Assembly (NCBI GenBank): GCA_026686845.1
Contig: JAIVEN010000014.1
Coordinates: 33,936,001-34,000,000, forward strand
Source: Adenanthera pavonina
Lineage: Eukaryota > Streptophyta > Magnoliopsida > Fabales > Fabaceae
DNA: 64,000 bases
Direction of reading: 5' to 3'
The notes under the pieces were generated by a model. The model made no database searches. It saw only the letters and a list, made by a program, of their open reading frames with translations, and was not told the DNA's origin. Shown one piece after another: positions 48,201-57,882 of this stretch; positions within the stretch are counted from its first letter, which is position 1, and each line of letters opens with the position of its first letter. The position numbers and the translations under genes were made by a program.

Positions 48201-48612
48201 CCGGTTTTCCAGTCCACGAGCCCCATTGAGGGCTCGTGACACATTGGGCTGAAGTGGTTTCAGCCCAATGTGGTTCCCCCCCCCCCTTTTTTTTTTGTGT
48301 TGCATCTTTCAGATTTTTGGGCCGGGCCTGGCCCAAAATCCTTGCATGCTACTATTTTTTTTGTTTATATTTTCCTTTTATTATCTTTTTATTATTATTA
48401 TTAAATATTTTTATTTTATTTTATTTTATTATTATTTTTTTTCGGTGCTTCGGTTTAGAGAATAGATTTTATTATTATATTTATATTTTTTGCTTTTTTG
48501 TTTTTTTTTTCATTCAGATATTATTATTATTAACCTTATTTTACTTTATTATTTTATTATTATTATTTTTTTGTTCTTGTTTGAGATACCCGGACAAAAT
48601 GGGGTGTTCACA
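45279..48612 (-). mobile_element. 3' LTR of the Ogre-type element (3,334 bp)
   Basis: The borders are TGTCGCACCCGG (45279) and GGTGTTCACA (48612), i.e. TG...CA. On the minus strand it begins TGTGAACACCCC after the polypurine tract. It has AT-rich parts, and a G+C-rich part at about 47430-48240 with many long but antisense-overlapping open frames that carry no protein signature. Open frames repeated in both LTRs are not evidence of genes here. Confidence 0.92.
47849..47858 (-). promoter_or_regulatory. Probable TATA box in the 3' LTR
   Basis: CTATAAAAGG on the minus strand sits in G+C-rich surroundings, a near-ideal RNA polymerase II TATA box. Transcription would start about 25-35 bases further on the minus strand, near 47815-47825. 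The same box is in the 5' LTR at 63628-63637. Confidence 0.65.
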
Positions 48613-48626
48613 GTTGCCCCTCTTTA
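48613..48626 (-). promoter_or_regulatory. Polypurine tract of the Ogre-type element
   Basis: TAAAGAGGGGCAAC on the minus strand directly abuts the 3' LTR start TGTGAACACC. It primes plus-strand DNA synthesis. Confidence 0.8.
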
Positions 48627-48800
48627 CCGTTTCTTATGCGAGAATGAGGAGAATGTAGTTTTTGGAGTTCTTGCATAAGGAAGGAGTAAAGATTAGAACA
48701 CGCATTTTGTCCGTGCAACATACATGATGGCCTGCTCACCCCAGATGTGGGAGTAAGGCGCCTATGTCGTAGGGCTTTGGGTGCTCGTCTCGATGCGAGA

Positions 48801-49334
48801 CCTGAAACATACAGGATTTGGAGAATACCTACTCTGATGCAGGAATTGAAAAGTACCTGCACTGACGCCGGATTTTAAAAGTACCTACACTGACGCAGGA
48901 TTTGGAAAAGTACCTACACTAACGTAGGATTTGAAAAATACCTGCACTGACGCAGGATTTGGAAGGGTACCTACTTCTGACGTAGGATTTGGAAAGTACC
49001 TGTACTGACGCAGGATTTGAAAAGCACCTGCACTGGCGCAGGATTTGGAAGGGTACCTACTTCTGACGTAGGATTTGCGAATTACCTGCACCGACGCAGG
49101 ATTTAAAAAGTACCTACATCTGACGTAGGATTTGCGAATTACCTGCACCGACGCAGGATTTGAAAAGTACCTATATCTGACATAGGATTTGAAAAGTACC
49201 TATATCTGACATAGGATTTGAAAAGTACCTGCGCTGACGCAGGATTTGGAGAGTACCTATATCTGACGTAGGATTTGCGAATTACCTGCGCTGACGCAGG
49301 ATTTGAAGAGTACCTACATCTGATGTAGGATTTT
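48801..49334. repeat. Tandem array of 19 hairpin units in the Ogre 3' UTR
   Basis: The monomer is about 28-29 bp: a short inverted repeat (CCTGC ... GCAGG, CCTAC ... GTAGG or CCTAT ... ATAGG) around a CTGAC-type loop, then a spacer like ATTTGAAAAGTA. Starts are near 48801, then every 28-29 bases to 49313. GC-type and AT-type stems often alternate, giving a dimer near 57 bp. Stem bases vary together so that pairing is kept in about 15-16 of 19 units. Tandem repeats in the 3' UTR are known for Tat/Ogre elements and can seed satellite DNA. Confidence 0.9.
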
Positions 49335-50474
49335 GGTTTTATGCCTGTTATGCTCCTGACAGTTGAGGACATTGCAAGGTGTGTGGAATGCAAGAATAAG
49401 CATAATAAGAATTTATTTTGTGATGCTTGCAACGAAAATGTGTGTGAAATGAGGAATTTTTCCTTATGTTTTCTATTTTTCATTGTTTGCTATCCCATTT
49501 GAGTGGGCCAGTTTTAATGCAATGTGTGCAGGATTTGTCATGTATGCCTCAATCTAAGTGGGAGTAAATTCTAATGCAAGGTATGCAAAGAGGATGCATG
49601 TGAGAGGTGAAGAAAAATTTTTTTTTTTTCAATGGGAATTTATTAGGGAAAATACACGGGAAGTGCGATCTGCTTGGATTTTTTCACTGTTTTATTTTTT
49701 TATTATTATGCGTGCAAGGAAGATGAGTACGTAGTGATGATTTTTCAATTTAAATGGGAACTCACTTATGTGATGTACGCAAGGGAAATGCATATGTGAT
49801 TTTTGTTGTTGTTGTTGTTTTTTTTTTTGTGATGGTTTTCGGTGTCTGTTATTCATTTATCTGTTCAAAATCTAGTGACCAGATCCCACTACTCCTGACG
49901 GCACTGCTTTTAAAGGCTGTAGCCTATCCTCTGTCGTGGGCACGCTAACCAATCATGTTATTCATTTGACTAGTAAGCCTATCATCACCTCCTCAAGCGA
50001 AAGTAGGAGTTAAGGCGTGCTTAGAGAGGTTGTTTTGGTAATTTCCTCTTTTAAAATTTTGGTTATGTCAGTGTCGTGAGTTCGATAACCACTATAAGTA
50101 AGAGGTGTTGACAAGAGTGTGAAGAATAATAGGGCACTTAGATTGACTGTAAAGACGAACAATTGCGACTACGAATGTCGAGAGGGAGGCATTAATGAAT
50201 TATGGAAAGCAAATACAATGGGTAACTTCTAGTATATTGATGGCTTCTCGTCGTGCGCGGCCCTCATGCATCTTCCAAGTTGCCAGAGACATGCATACTC
50301 TGAGTGCGACCACGTTCTCGCAGACACAGGCTTTAACCTCTTGTGTTAAATGGAGTCACCCTTTGATTGATTGCCGCCGAGACCACCTCCTTCTAGGCTG
50401 CTTTGCCGTCGGGTTTTTGCCTTGGATGCCTTTTTTTGGTTTACACCTCAGCAGGCCCTCATTCTCTCCTCCTT
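49335..50474 (-). other. Rest of the Ogre 3' untranslated region
   Basis: No coding frame with a recognisable family. Imperfect repeats of 'gtgggccagttttaatgcaa' and 'gtgggagtaaattctaatgc' type lie at about 49500-49780, and the 50 kb part has mixed composition. The integrase stop codon is at 50475-50477. Confidence 0.6.
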
Positions 50475-52658
50475 TCAAGTATAATATTTCTTGACAGCAT
50501 CTGCATTAGCAGGTTTTGGCAATTCTCGACCTTCCATATCTGCAAGTATTAATGCACCACCGATAAAAGCTTGTTTGACAATGTATGGGCCTTCATAGGC
50601 AGGAGCCCATTTACCCCTACTGTCCTCTTGATTCGGTAGAATTTTCTTAAGCACCAACTCCCCAGCTTTAAACTCCCTCGGGCGAAGCTTTTTATCAAAT
50701 GCTCTTGCTACCTTTTTCTGGTACAATTGACCATGACATATCGCTTTGAGCCTTCTTCCTTCGATCATATTCAACTGTTCGAATCGATTTTGCGCCCATT
50801 CACTCTCTTCTATCTCAGCCTCGGCCATTATCCTTAGGGATGGGATCTCTACTTCAATAGGCGTGACTACTTCCATCCCATAAACCAAGGAATAAGGAGT
50901 TGCTCCTGTAGAGGTTCGTACTGTAGTACGGTATCCATGTAAGGCATAGGGGAGCATTTCATGCCAATCTCTATAGGTCACCGTCATTTTCCCTAGAATC
51001 TTCTTAATGTTCTTATTGGCTGCCTCTACTACCCCATTCATTTGTGGTCGATATGGCGCTGAATTGTGGTGTTTGATCTTGAAGTGCTCGCACAATTTCT
51101 TGACCTCGGTCCCATTCAAGTTCAGACCATTGTCGGTGATGATTCTCTCCAGTAAACCATAGCGACAAACTATATTTGTCTTTAAGAAACGAACAAAGGT
51201 CCTCTGCGTGATGGCGGGGAAAGAACTCGCCTCTACCCATTTGGTGAAATAGTCGATGGCAACAAGGATGAAGCGATGCCCGTTTGCAGCTTTTGGACTG
51301 ATGGGGCCAATTATATCGATGCCCCACATGGAGAAGGGCCAAGGTGATACCAGAGTATGTAGTGGTACTGGAGGTGCATTGATTCTATTGGCGTAAACCT
51401 GGCATTTATGGCATTTCCGTACATACTCGATGCAATATGTTTCCATCGTCATCCAGAAATAACCACACCTTTGGATCTGCTTAGTCATGGTGTGCCCATT
51501 CGCATGGGTGCCGCATATTCCTTCATGAATTTCTATCATGATCTTTTGTGCTTCGCCTGAATCAACACAACGGAGGAGGACACCGTCGTACCCTCTCTTG
51601 TATAGAACATTAGCACTGATGAAAAAATTCATGGCCAAACGCCGCAATGTTCTCTTATCATTTTCTGTTGCCCCTGCCGGATATGTTCCATCAGCCACAT
51701 AGACCTTAATATCGTGGAACCATGGGAGCTTGTCTTGTTCTTCTTCAACAGAGAAGCAGTGAGCGGGCAGGCTTCTGGCTTTCACCTGAATAGGATTGAT
51801 GTGGATTCCGCAGTCTAGTCGAATCATTGCTGCCAAAGTAGCAAGTGCGTCAGCAAATCTATTCTTATCTCGGGTCAGATGACGAAAGCTAATGGCTTCA
51901 AACTGCTTGACCATCTCCGCCAATAACTCTTGATACGGGATTAGCTTTGAGTCCTTGGTCCGCCATTCACCAGTTACTTGGTGAATAATAAGGGCCGAGT
52001 CACCATATACCTCCAGGCATTTCACTTCGAGATCAATAGCCGCCTTAAGGCCACTGACACAAGCTTCATACTCTGCTACATTATTAGTGCACTCAAATTC
52101 GAGCTTAATGGCAACAGGAAATTGCTTTCCCTCCAGGGAGACCAGCACGGCTCCTACACCGTTCCCATGCATGTTTGCTGCCCCGTCAAAGTACATTTCC
52201 CACCTCTTTTCTCCTCCATTATGCTCTCCTTCGTCTTCCTCAACCGAATTTATATCTTCATCAGGGAAATGGAAATCTAACGGCTGATAGCCCTCCAAGG
52301 GGTTCTCTGCTAGATGGTCAGCTATGACGCTTCCTTTGATGGCTTTTTGGGTCATATGTTTTATATCATACTCAGATAATACCACTTGCCATTTTGAGAC
52401 CCTTCCTGCTACATGTGGGCTCTCGAAAATATATTTCAATGGATCCATCCTGGAAATCAACCATGTAGTGTAGCGGAGCATGTACTGCCTCAATCTTCTG
52501 GTTGCCCATACGAGCGCACAACATGTCTTCTCGATCATAGGGTAACGTGCCTCACAATCATTGAACTTCTTGCTCAAGTAGTAAATTGCTTGTTCCTTCC
52601 TTCCTGACTCGTCATGCTGGCCCAGAACAGCCCCCATCGATTCGGAGAGGACCGTCAA
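50475..52658 (-). CDS. pol: Pol C-terminal part: RNase H, archaeal-type RNase H, integrase
   Basis: 727 codons counted from a TTG at 52658, which is only the first codon after the frame break and not a true start. Residues 1-115: Ty3-type RNase H (MGAVLGQHDESGRKEQAIYY, WATRRLRQYM). Residues 155-280: a second, archaeal-type RNase H with D158 (YFDGAAN), E196 (NNVAEYEA), D220 (VYGDSALI) and D270 (NRFADALA), a hallmark of the Tat lineage. Residues 378-419: integrase zinc finger H378, H385, C416, C419. Residues 440-610: integrase core with D448 (WGIDIIGP), D509 (IITDNG) and E545 (NGVVEAANK). The C-terminal tail follows (PYIVKQAFIGGALILADMEG). All catalytic residues are present and no internal stop is seen. 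It is separated from RT by a one-base shift at about 52670. Confidence 0.93.
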   Translation of the reverse strand: MTVLSESMGAVLGQHDESGRKEQAIYYLSKKFNDCEARYPMIEKTCCALVWATRRLRQYMLRYTTWLISRMDPLKYIFESPHVAGRVSKWQVVLSEYDIKHMTQKAIKGSVIADHLAENPLEGYQPLDFHFPDEDINSVEEDEGEHNGGEKRWEMYFDGAANMHGNGVGAVLVSLEGKQFPVAIKLEFECTNNVAEYEACVSGLKAAIDLEVKCLEVYGDSALIIHQVTGEWRTKDSKLIPYQELLAEMVKQFEAISFRHLTRDKNRFADALATLAAMIRLDCGIHINPIQVKARSLPAHCFSVEEEQDKLPWFHDIKVYVADGTYPAGATENDKRTLRRLAMNFFISANVLYKRGYDGVLLRCVDSGEAQKIMIEIHEGICGTHANGHTMTKQIQRCGYFWMTMETYCIEYVRKCHKCQVYANRINAPPVPLHTLVSPWPFSMWGIDIIGPISPKAANGHRFILVAIDYFTKWVEASSFPAITQRTFVRFLKTNIVCRYGLLERIITDNGLNLNGTEVKKLCEHFKIKHHNSAPYRPQMNGVVEAANKNIKKILGKMTVTYRDWHEMLPYALHGYRTTVRTSTGATPYSLVYGMEVVTPIEVEIPSLRIMAEAEIEESEWAQNRFEQLNMIEGRRLKAICHGQLYQKKVARAFDKKLRPREFKAGELVLKKILPNQEDSRGKWAPAYEGPYIVKQAFIGGALILADMEGRELPKPANADAVKKYYT

Positions 52659-53924
52659 GTATAAATTAAGGGGCGGCCTGGTGATGGCAGAACTAAAACA
52701 GGCGGTTTCAGCAAATAATCCTTGATCTTATCAAAAGCTTGCTGGCAATTGCTATCCCACTTCCCGGGGTGGTTTTTCCTTAATAGTTTAAAGATCGGTT
52801 CACACGTAGCTGTCAGATTGGCGATGAACCGGGCAATATAATTCAGTCTCCCCAGAAAACTTCTAACTTCCTTTTCTGTTTTTGGGGGAGTCATTTCACG
52901 GATAGCCTTGACTTTGTCGGGATCAACCTCTATTCCCTTTTGGCTGACAATGAAGCCCAACAACTTCCCGGATAATGCTTCGAATACACACTTCTTCGGG
53001 TTCAACCTTAAGTGGTACTTGCGTAGTCTCTCGAACAACTTTCTGAGGACGGTGACATGACTTTCATTCTGCGCAGATTTGGCTACCATATCATCCACGT
53101 ATACCTCGATTTCCTTGTGCATCATATCATGGAACAAGGCAACCATGGCCCTTTGATAAGTGGCTCCAGCATTTTTCAAACCAAACGGCATGACACGATA
53201 GCAATAGGTTCCCCACTGTGTGATGAAAGTAGTCTTTTCTTTGTCATCCCCGTACATGGGGATTTGATTGTACCCGGAATATCCATCCATAAAGGAGTAC
53301 CTATAGCTTCGAGCAGTATTATCTACCAGAATATCGATGTGGGGCAAAGGAAAGTCATCTTTCGGACTTGCTTCATTTAATTTTCGATAATCCACACACA
53401 CCCGAATTTTGCCATCCTTCTTGGGCACCGGGACGATGTTTGCCACCCATTGAGGATATTTGGCGACTTCTAAAAATCCTGCCTCTAGCTGTTTCATGAC
53501 TTCATCTTTAACCTGTAGTGATGTCTCTGTAGCCATTCTCCTCAAATTCTGCTTCTTTGGCTCGGCGTTTGGGAACAACGGAATTTTGTGAGATGCGATG
53601 CCGGGATCCAATCCTGGCATGTCTTTGTAAGACCACGCGAATATATCTAAATATTCTTTGAAGAGCTCCATCATCAATTCACGCTCCGGATTATCTACAA
53701 TCCTGAGTTCTTTCTTATCCTCTTCAGTTCCTATGTTAATAGTCTCTATTGTCTCTTCATGTGGGGAGATCCCATCTTTTTCCGCTTCGAGTAATTTGGC
53801 AAATGCCTGAATATCCTCTTCGTCGTTGAACTCAGAGTTATGCATATCATTGGCAACAAGTGAATCATCTGTCGACGGCCTAGCATTTTCCATGTCGGTC
53901 CCGGATTCAGCAGAGGCCAAATCC
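52655..53924 (-). CDS. pol: Pol N-terminal part: reverse transcriptase (second exon of gag-pol)
   Basis: It copies element RNA into DNA in the virus-like particle. The frame starts at the putative splice acceptor (53924/53925); there is no in-frame ATG at its beginning, and the first full codons are GAT TTG GCC. Residue numbers below count from that TTG at 53920. An acidic linker (20-95) is followed by the Tat-type entry segment (LDIFAWSYKDMPGLDP), the RT fingers (VPKKDGKIRVCVDYRKLN), the first catalytic D212 (FMDGYSGYNQ), the YVDD box with D276 and D277, and the connection (GRLNYIARFIANLTATCEP). It ends at a TGA at 52655 just after LPSPGRPLI, where the family normally continues straight into RNase H. 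The loss of about one base near 52670 explains the early stop. Confidence 0.92.
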
Positions 53925-54139
53925 CTTGGAAGAATGAAGGTCGGGTAAAAGAGGCAGATAATGCAACATGGATAAAAACAAAAATGAATTGACCAGAAGA
54001 GAATCCTTTGTGTGGAGGCATTTTATTTACGTTTCAAATGACATTATGATAAAACAAGTAAGAAGCAAACAATCCGATTACGAGACTAACACGACACTTA
54101 AACACACATTTAAAAGGAGGAAATAATCAAAACAGTTAC
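53925..54139 (-). other. Putative 215 nt intron between protease and RT
   Basis: The minus-strand donor is GA|GTAACT at 54140/54139 and the acceptor is TTCTTCCAAG|GG at 53925/53924, with a pyrimidine-rich stretch before it. The gag-protease stop codon TAA begins inside the donor, and the interval has further stops. Removing these 215 bases puts gag-protease and RT in one frame with a shared glutamate codon at the joint. Ogre elements are known to splice an intron at this place; usage in this copy is inferred from sequence only. Confidence 0.75.
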
Positions 54140-57100
54140 TCTAAAGCCACGACATCGTCTGCATCCTCATACTCCCAATTCGATAGTGGCACGTCTGAGG
54201 GATCCGCTATAATCCAGGTGTTAATGCCTGGGCCTGGGCCTTTATCATTACTAGGTGCGACCATCGAGATTACTGGTTGATTGATAACTTCAGCTGGCTT
54301 GGGGAATGTTTCATGAAGGTGGGGGATTTCTCGCTTCTCGCCCCTTTTTTTGCCGAGTGGAGGTTCTTCTTCGGAGCTCTCTTTAATATGACCATATCCC
54401 AGCCCTTGACGCTTGGGGTTGCTTGGTAAACATAAGGGCTGACGGATACCTTGCAGGTGTGTGCCCAATCCTTTTCCTTGTTCAAACCCGCTCCTTTCCA
54501 TGATTCTGGTGATAATAGAATTAATGTCTGCCTTACTACTCTGAGCAGTCTCAATCTCCAGGCCTTGGAAAATTGGGCCGTCCTCCTGTTCCGCCACTTC
54601 GATGTATGGGAGGGAGCTAGGCTTGCTTACTAGTATCTCCTCCTCCCCTTTGATCACAACTATCTTTCCTTCCCAAATGAATTTGACTTTCTGGTGGAGA
54701 GTAGATGGTACAGCACCTGCCGAATGGATCCATGGTCTCCCGAGCAGCATTGTGTAGGTGGAATTTATGTCCATGAGCAGGAAATCTACCATAAACACGC
54801 AAGGCCCAATTTCCAGGGGTAACTGTAAAGCGCCTAGCACTTTGGTTCGGGACCCATCAAAACCCCTAGCGACCATGTCACTGTTTTGAACTTCCGTCAT
54901 ATCTATATCCAATGACTTTAGCGTCGTTAAAGGGAGAACGTTGAGTGCGGAACCACCATCAATTAGCACTCTGGCAACAACATATCCACCGCACTTTAAG
55001 GTGATATGTAAAGCTTTCACATTACGAGAGGCATCTGTTATGATTTCCTCTTCTGAAAAGGAAATTGTGGACACCATCCTGGAGATATTCATGATACTTG
55101 CTACTTTTTCTGGGGTGATGCTTGGTTGTACGTACGCTTCATCGAGTACTTTTTGTAAGGCTCGGCGATGTGCCTTGGAGCTTAGAATTAGTGCCAATAT
55201 GGAAATTCGAGCCGGGGTTTTCTTAAGTTGATCTACGATGTTGTAATCGCTCTGCTTCATTATCTTCAAGAATTCCTCATCCCCCGTGACTGCTTTTTCT
55301 TGAGTAGTCTCTTCGGGATTATCATCCTTAGCCTCATTGTCCTTCCCCTTCTTTTTCCCCTCAGACGGAAGATATACTCTCCCACTTCGAGTAATTCCCC
55401 CAGGGCCGGTTATATTTGACACTGCTTGAGGGTTTTTCTCCGCTCCCCTTGAACCACTTTGCGTACGTTCAATGATACCATTATACCTCCAAGGGACCGC
55501 TTTGTTATCGTTGTAAGGAAACGGTGCCGGTATATTTATGGTCAGTGTGGGCTGCTTTGGACTTGTAGCTGTAAGGGCCGCTGAGCTCGTCGGGACAGGA
55601 GAACTCGGAGGCAGCTCGTTGACGACGAAAGATACTGGCCCTGGATCTCTTCGAGAGATTAGTTCCTTGACAACTAACTCGATAGACCTCATTTCCACCA
55701 TATTAATCTCTTCATTATTTCTGCTTGGTGTGATGACCCCCAAGGCTATCATTTTCCTCACTTCTTCCTTGAACTGAGGACATTGTTCAATGTCGTGACT
55801 AGCTTTGTGCCGACGATACTTGTAATAAGTTCTCACGCATTCCTTCTCTCTTGAGCGATCTCCTTCGACAGACTCCAACTCATACCCGACTTCTTTCAAG
55901 TAGGCATATAAAACATCGTACGGAACCTTGACATCCTCAAAGCTCTTGAAAGTGTCAACTTCCGCGTAGATGACATTCACTTGTCCTTGGTGAGCAGGCA
56001 GTGGATTAGATGTGATGGTAGAGCTCTCTCCCGTCTTGAGTTGGATGTGATTAGAGTCAATTAAGCTCCACACGTTCCGTTTGAAAGTGACACAATCTTC
56101 TATTGAATGCCCGGGCACTCCCATATGATATTCACAGATTACGTTAGGGTTATACCAGGCTGGGTACGGGGGATGTATCGGCCTAGAGGATCTTGGGCCG
56201 AGCAATTTGGCCTCATAGAGTTTATGATATAGTTCCGCGTTCGTCATACCAAAGTTGGGCCATGGCCGATTGTCGTGGCGGGGAACATTTTGCTGCCCTC
56301 CTCCTTGGGTTCTTTGGCCATACCCTGGACTTGTTTGGAATGGTCTTGGATGCTCTCCTCCCAGTTGGTATGTGGCAGGTTGTTTTGTGGGGGACGGCTT
56401 CGTGTTTTGGACATAGTTTACGCTCCCTTCCTTTCTCTTAGTATCCTGGGCTTTCCGAGCGTTGGCACTTGCTAGGGGTGATGGGATTTTCCCCTCCCGC
56501 ATGTCTGTGTCGATCCTTTCCCCGACTTTTAGCAAATTGGCAAAATCATCAGTATACGTGCCTACCATGTATTGGTAGAAAGGTTCTGGTAGGGTGCGGA
56601 TAAAGTATGAGCAAACTTCATCAGGCTCCATGATAGGTCTGACTTGCGAAGCCAACACCCTCCATCTTTGAGCATATTCTTTGAAGGTCTTCGTGGACTT
56701 CTTACTCATGGCTTTTAACTGTTCTCTAGTGGGGGCGATGTCGAGATTGAATTTGTACTGTTTCATAAAAGCCTCAGTAAGATCGCTCCATCTTCGGATC
56801 CTTGTTCTATCCAACTGCATGTACCATTGTAGCGCGGCGCCTGTTAAACTCTCCGGGAATATATGGATGTAAAACTTTTCATCCTGAGACCAGACCGACA
56901 TCTTGATGCAATACGATTTCAAGTGGTATACTGGATTACCACTGCCATCATATTTGTCAAAGTCAGGTACTTTGAACTTCTTGGGTATGATTACCTCAGG
57001 GGTCAGGCATAATTCGTTTAATTCCAAGGACCCAAAGGTGTTCAACCCCTGCAGAGTCTTTAGCTGCTCTTTCATCTCTCCCAATTCATCCTTCAGTTCT

Positions 57101-57465
57101 TTATCTCTGTTTGTTAGCGTTGGGATTTGAAAAGTATGCACAGGGTCTTCACCTGGGTATTCTAATTCTCTTGCCGTCCCCTTTCCGGAACCTTGTTTCT
57201 CAAAGACCGACATTTGCGGGTTTCTTGTCTGATGGGCATCAGTTGGTTGTCCTTCTTTCTCCACTGCCCTAGGTGAATCAGAGGCCACCTCAATGTTAGG
57301 CGGTGCGGGATTCGAAGCGCTTGGTGTTTCGTGGGTATTTTTACCCTTCATTAACTCCGTCAACAGTTTCAACGTGGCATTCATCTCGGCTATTTGCATT
57401 TCCATTGTGGTTATTCGATCGTTGATCACGGTTGACCCCACTTCAGCTTCCTGATTCCCTTCCAT
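54136..57465 (-). CDS. gag: Gag-protease polyprotein with G-patch
   Basis: 1,109 codons from ATG at 57463-57465 to TAA at 54136. Residues 15-40 and 120-140 are short helical or coiled-coil segments. Residues about 175-325 are the retrotransposon gag capsid domain (KYDGSGNPVYHLKSYCIKM, LQWYMQLD, FMKQYKFN, FKEYAQRWRVLA). A zinc-knuckle-like C/H cluster follows (CEYHMGVPGHSIEDC). The aspartic protease has its catalytic D near residue 835 (VLIDGGSALNVLP) and the flap/LLGRPWIH end. A G-patch-like motif lies near residue 992 (FEQGKGLGTHLQG), typical of the Tat/Ogre branch. Gag builds the particle and protease cuts the polyprotein. No stop or frameshift is seen along the whole length, unusual for a plant element and consistent with recent insertion. 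Confidence 0.93.
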   Translation of the reverse strand: MEGNQEAEVGSTVINDRITTMEMQIAEMNATLKLLTELMKGKNTHETPSASNPAPPNIEVASDSPRAVEKEGQPTDAHQTRNPQMSVFEKQGSGKGTARELEYPGEDPVHTFQIPTLTNRDKELKDELGEMKEQLKTLQGLNTFGSLELNELCLTPEVIIPKKFKVPDFDKYDGSGNPVYHLKSYCIKMSVWSQDEKFYIHIFPESLTGAALQWYMQLDRTRIRRWSDLTEAFMKQYKFNLDIAPTREQLKAMSKKSTKTFKEYAQRWRVLASQVRPIMEPDEVCSYFIRTLPEPFYQYMVGTYTDDFANLLKVGERIDTDMREGKIPSPLASANARKAQDTKRKEGSVNYVQNTKPSPTKQPATYQLGGEHPRPFQTSPGYGQRTQGGGQQNVPRHDNRPWPNFGMTNAELYHKLYEAKLLGPRSSRPIHPPYPAWYNPNVICEYHMGVPGHSIEDCVTFKRNVWSLIDSNHIQLKTGESSTITSNPLPAHQGQVNVIYAEVDTFKSFEDVKVPYDVLYAYLKEVGYELESVEGDRSREKECVRTYYKYRRHKASHDIEQCPQFKEEVRKMIALGVITPSRNNEEINMVEMRSIELVVKELISRRDPGPVSFVVNELPPSSPVPTSSAALTATSPKQPTLTINIPAPFPYNDNKAVPWRYNGIIERTQSGSRGAEKNPQAVSNITGPGGITRSGRVYLPSEGKKKGKDNEAKDDNPEETTQEKAVTGDEEFLKIMKQSDYNIVDQLKKTPARISILALILSSKAHRRALQKVLDEAYVQPSITPEKVASIMNISRMVSTISFSEEEIITDASRNVKALHITLKCGGYVVARVLIDGGSALNVLPLTTLKSLDIDMTEVQNSDMVARGFDGSRTKVLGALQLPLEIGPCVFMVDFLLMDINSTYTMLLGRPWIHSAGAVPSTLHQKVKFIWEGKIVVIKGEEEILVSKPSSLPYIEVAEQEDGPIFQGLEIETAQSSKADINSIITRIMERSGFEQGKGLGTHLQGIRQPLCLPSNPKRQGLGYGHIKESSEEEPPLGKKRGEKREIPHLHETFPKPAEVINQPVISMVAPSNDKGPGPGINTWIIADPSDVPLSNWEYEDADDVVALE

Positions 57466-57882
57466 GCTTTCGTTTTCGGATGCCCGACTACGTGACCGCG
57501 TGTTATAGACCCTTGCGGGTGGGATCTGGTCAGAAGATTTTTTCTTTGGGGGCCCAATGTTGTTTTACCTGCTTTAACAGAATAAATTATTAATTTTAAC
57601 AAGTTCAGTTAGTTGAATTACCTTTTCTTTGTTCTATCCTGTGAAGTATCATGCATTGCATTGGCATAAGGGTTTAGACGTGTTAGAGGCCCTTTAATTC
57701 CTCCTAAGGATCTATCGTCTCAGGGGAGTTTAAAGTTGACTATTGTATAAGAAGGATCTTGAATCCCATCTTTACTATAGTCACAGCTGGCAGATCAGGA
57801 GATAGTTGCGCGAGCAAAGATCAATAATTGCATTAATTTTGAAAGAGTCTTACAGACATAACATTCATAGAATATTACATTA
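57466..57882 (-). other. Spacer between ORF1 and gag
   Basis: 417 bases with no frame of interest. How gag is translated after ORF1 (internal start, re-initiation or separate RNA) cannot be read from the sequence. Confidence 0.6.

Noticed and set aside
47430..48340. Long overlapping open frames on both strands (up to 218 codons), repeated near 63205-63944
   Set aside because: They lie in the G+C-rich part of both Ogre LTRs, overlap one another on opposite strands, and have low-complexity composition (R/E/G or S/P/L runs) with no domain. G+C-rich DNA with few stop triplets explains them.
48801..49334. Regular short repeats that resemble a CRISPR array
   Set aside because: The monomer is contiguous, the 'spacers' are themselves the same sequence, the setting is a plant retrotransposon UTR, and no cas genes exist.
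52655..52690. Programmed ribosomal frameshift between RT and RNase H
   Set aside because: No slippery heptamer with a following structure was seen. This is not a place where Ty3/gypsy elements shift frame, and an intron already separates Gag-Pro from Pol. A one-base loss is simpler.
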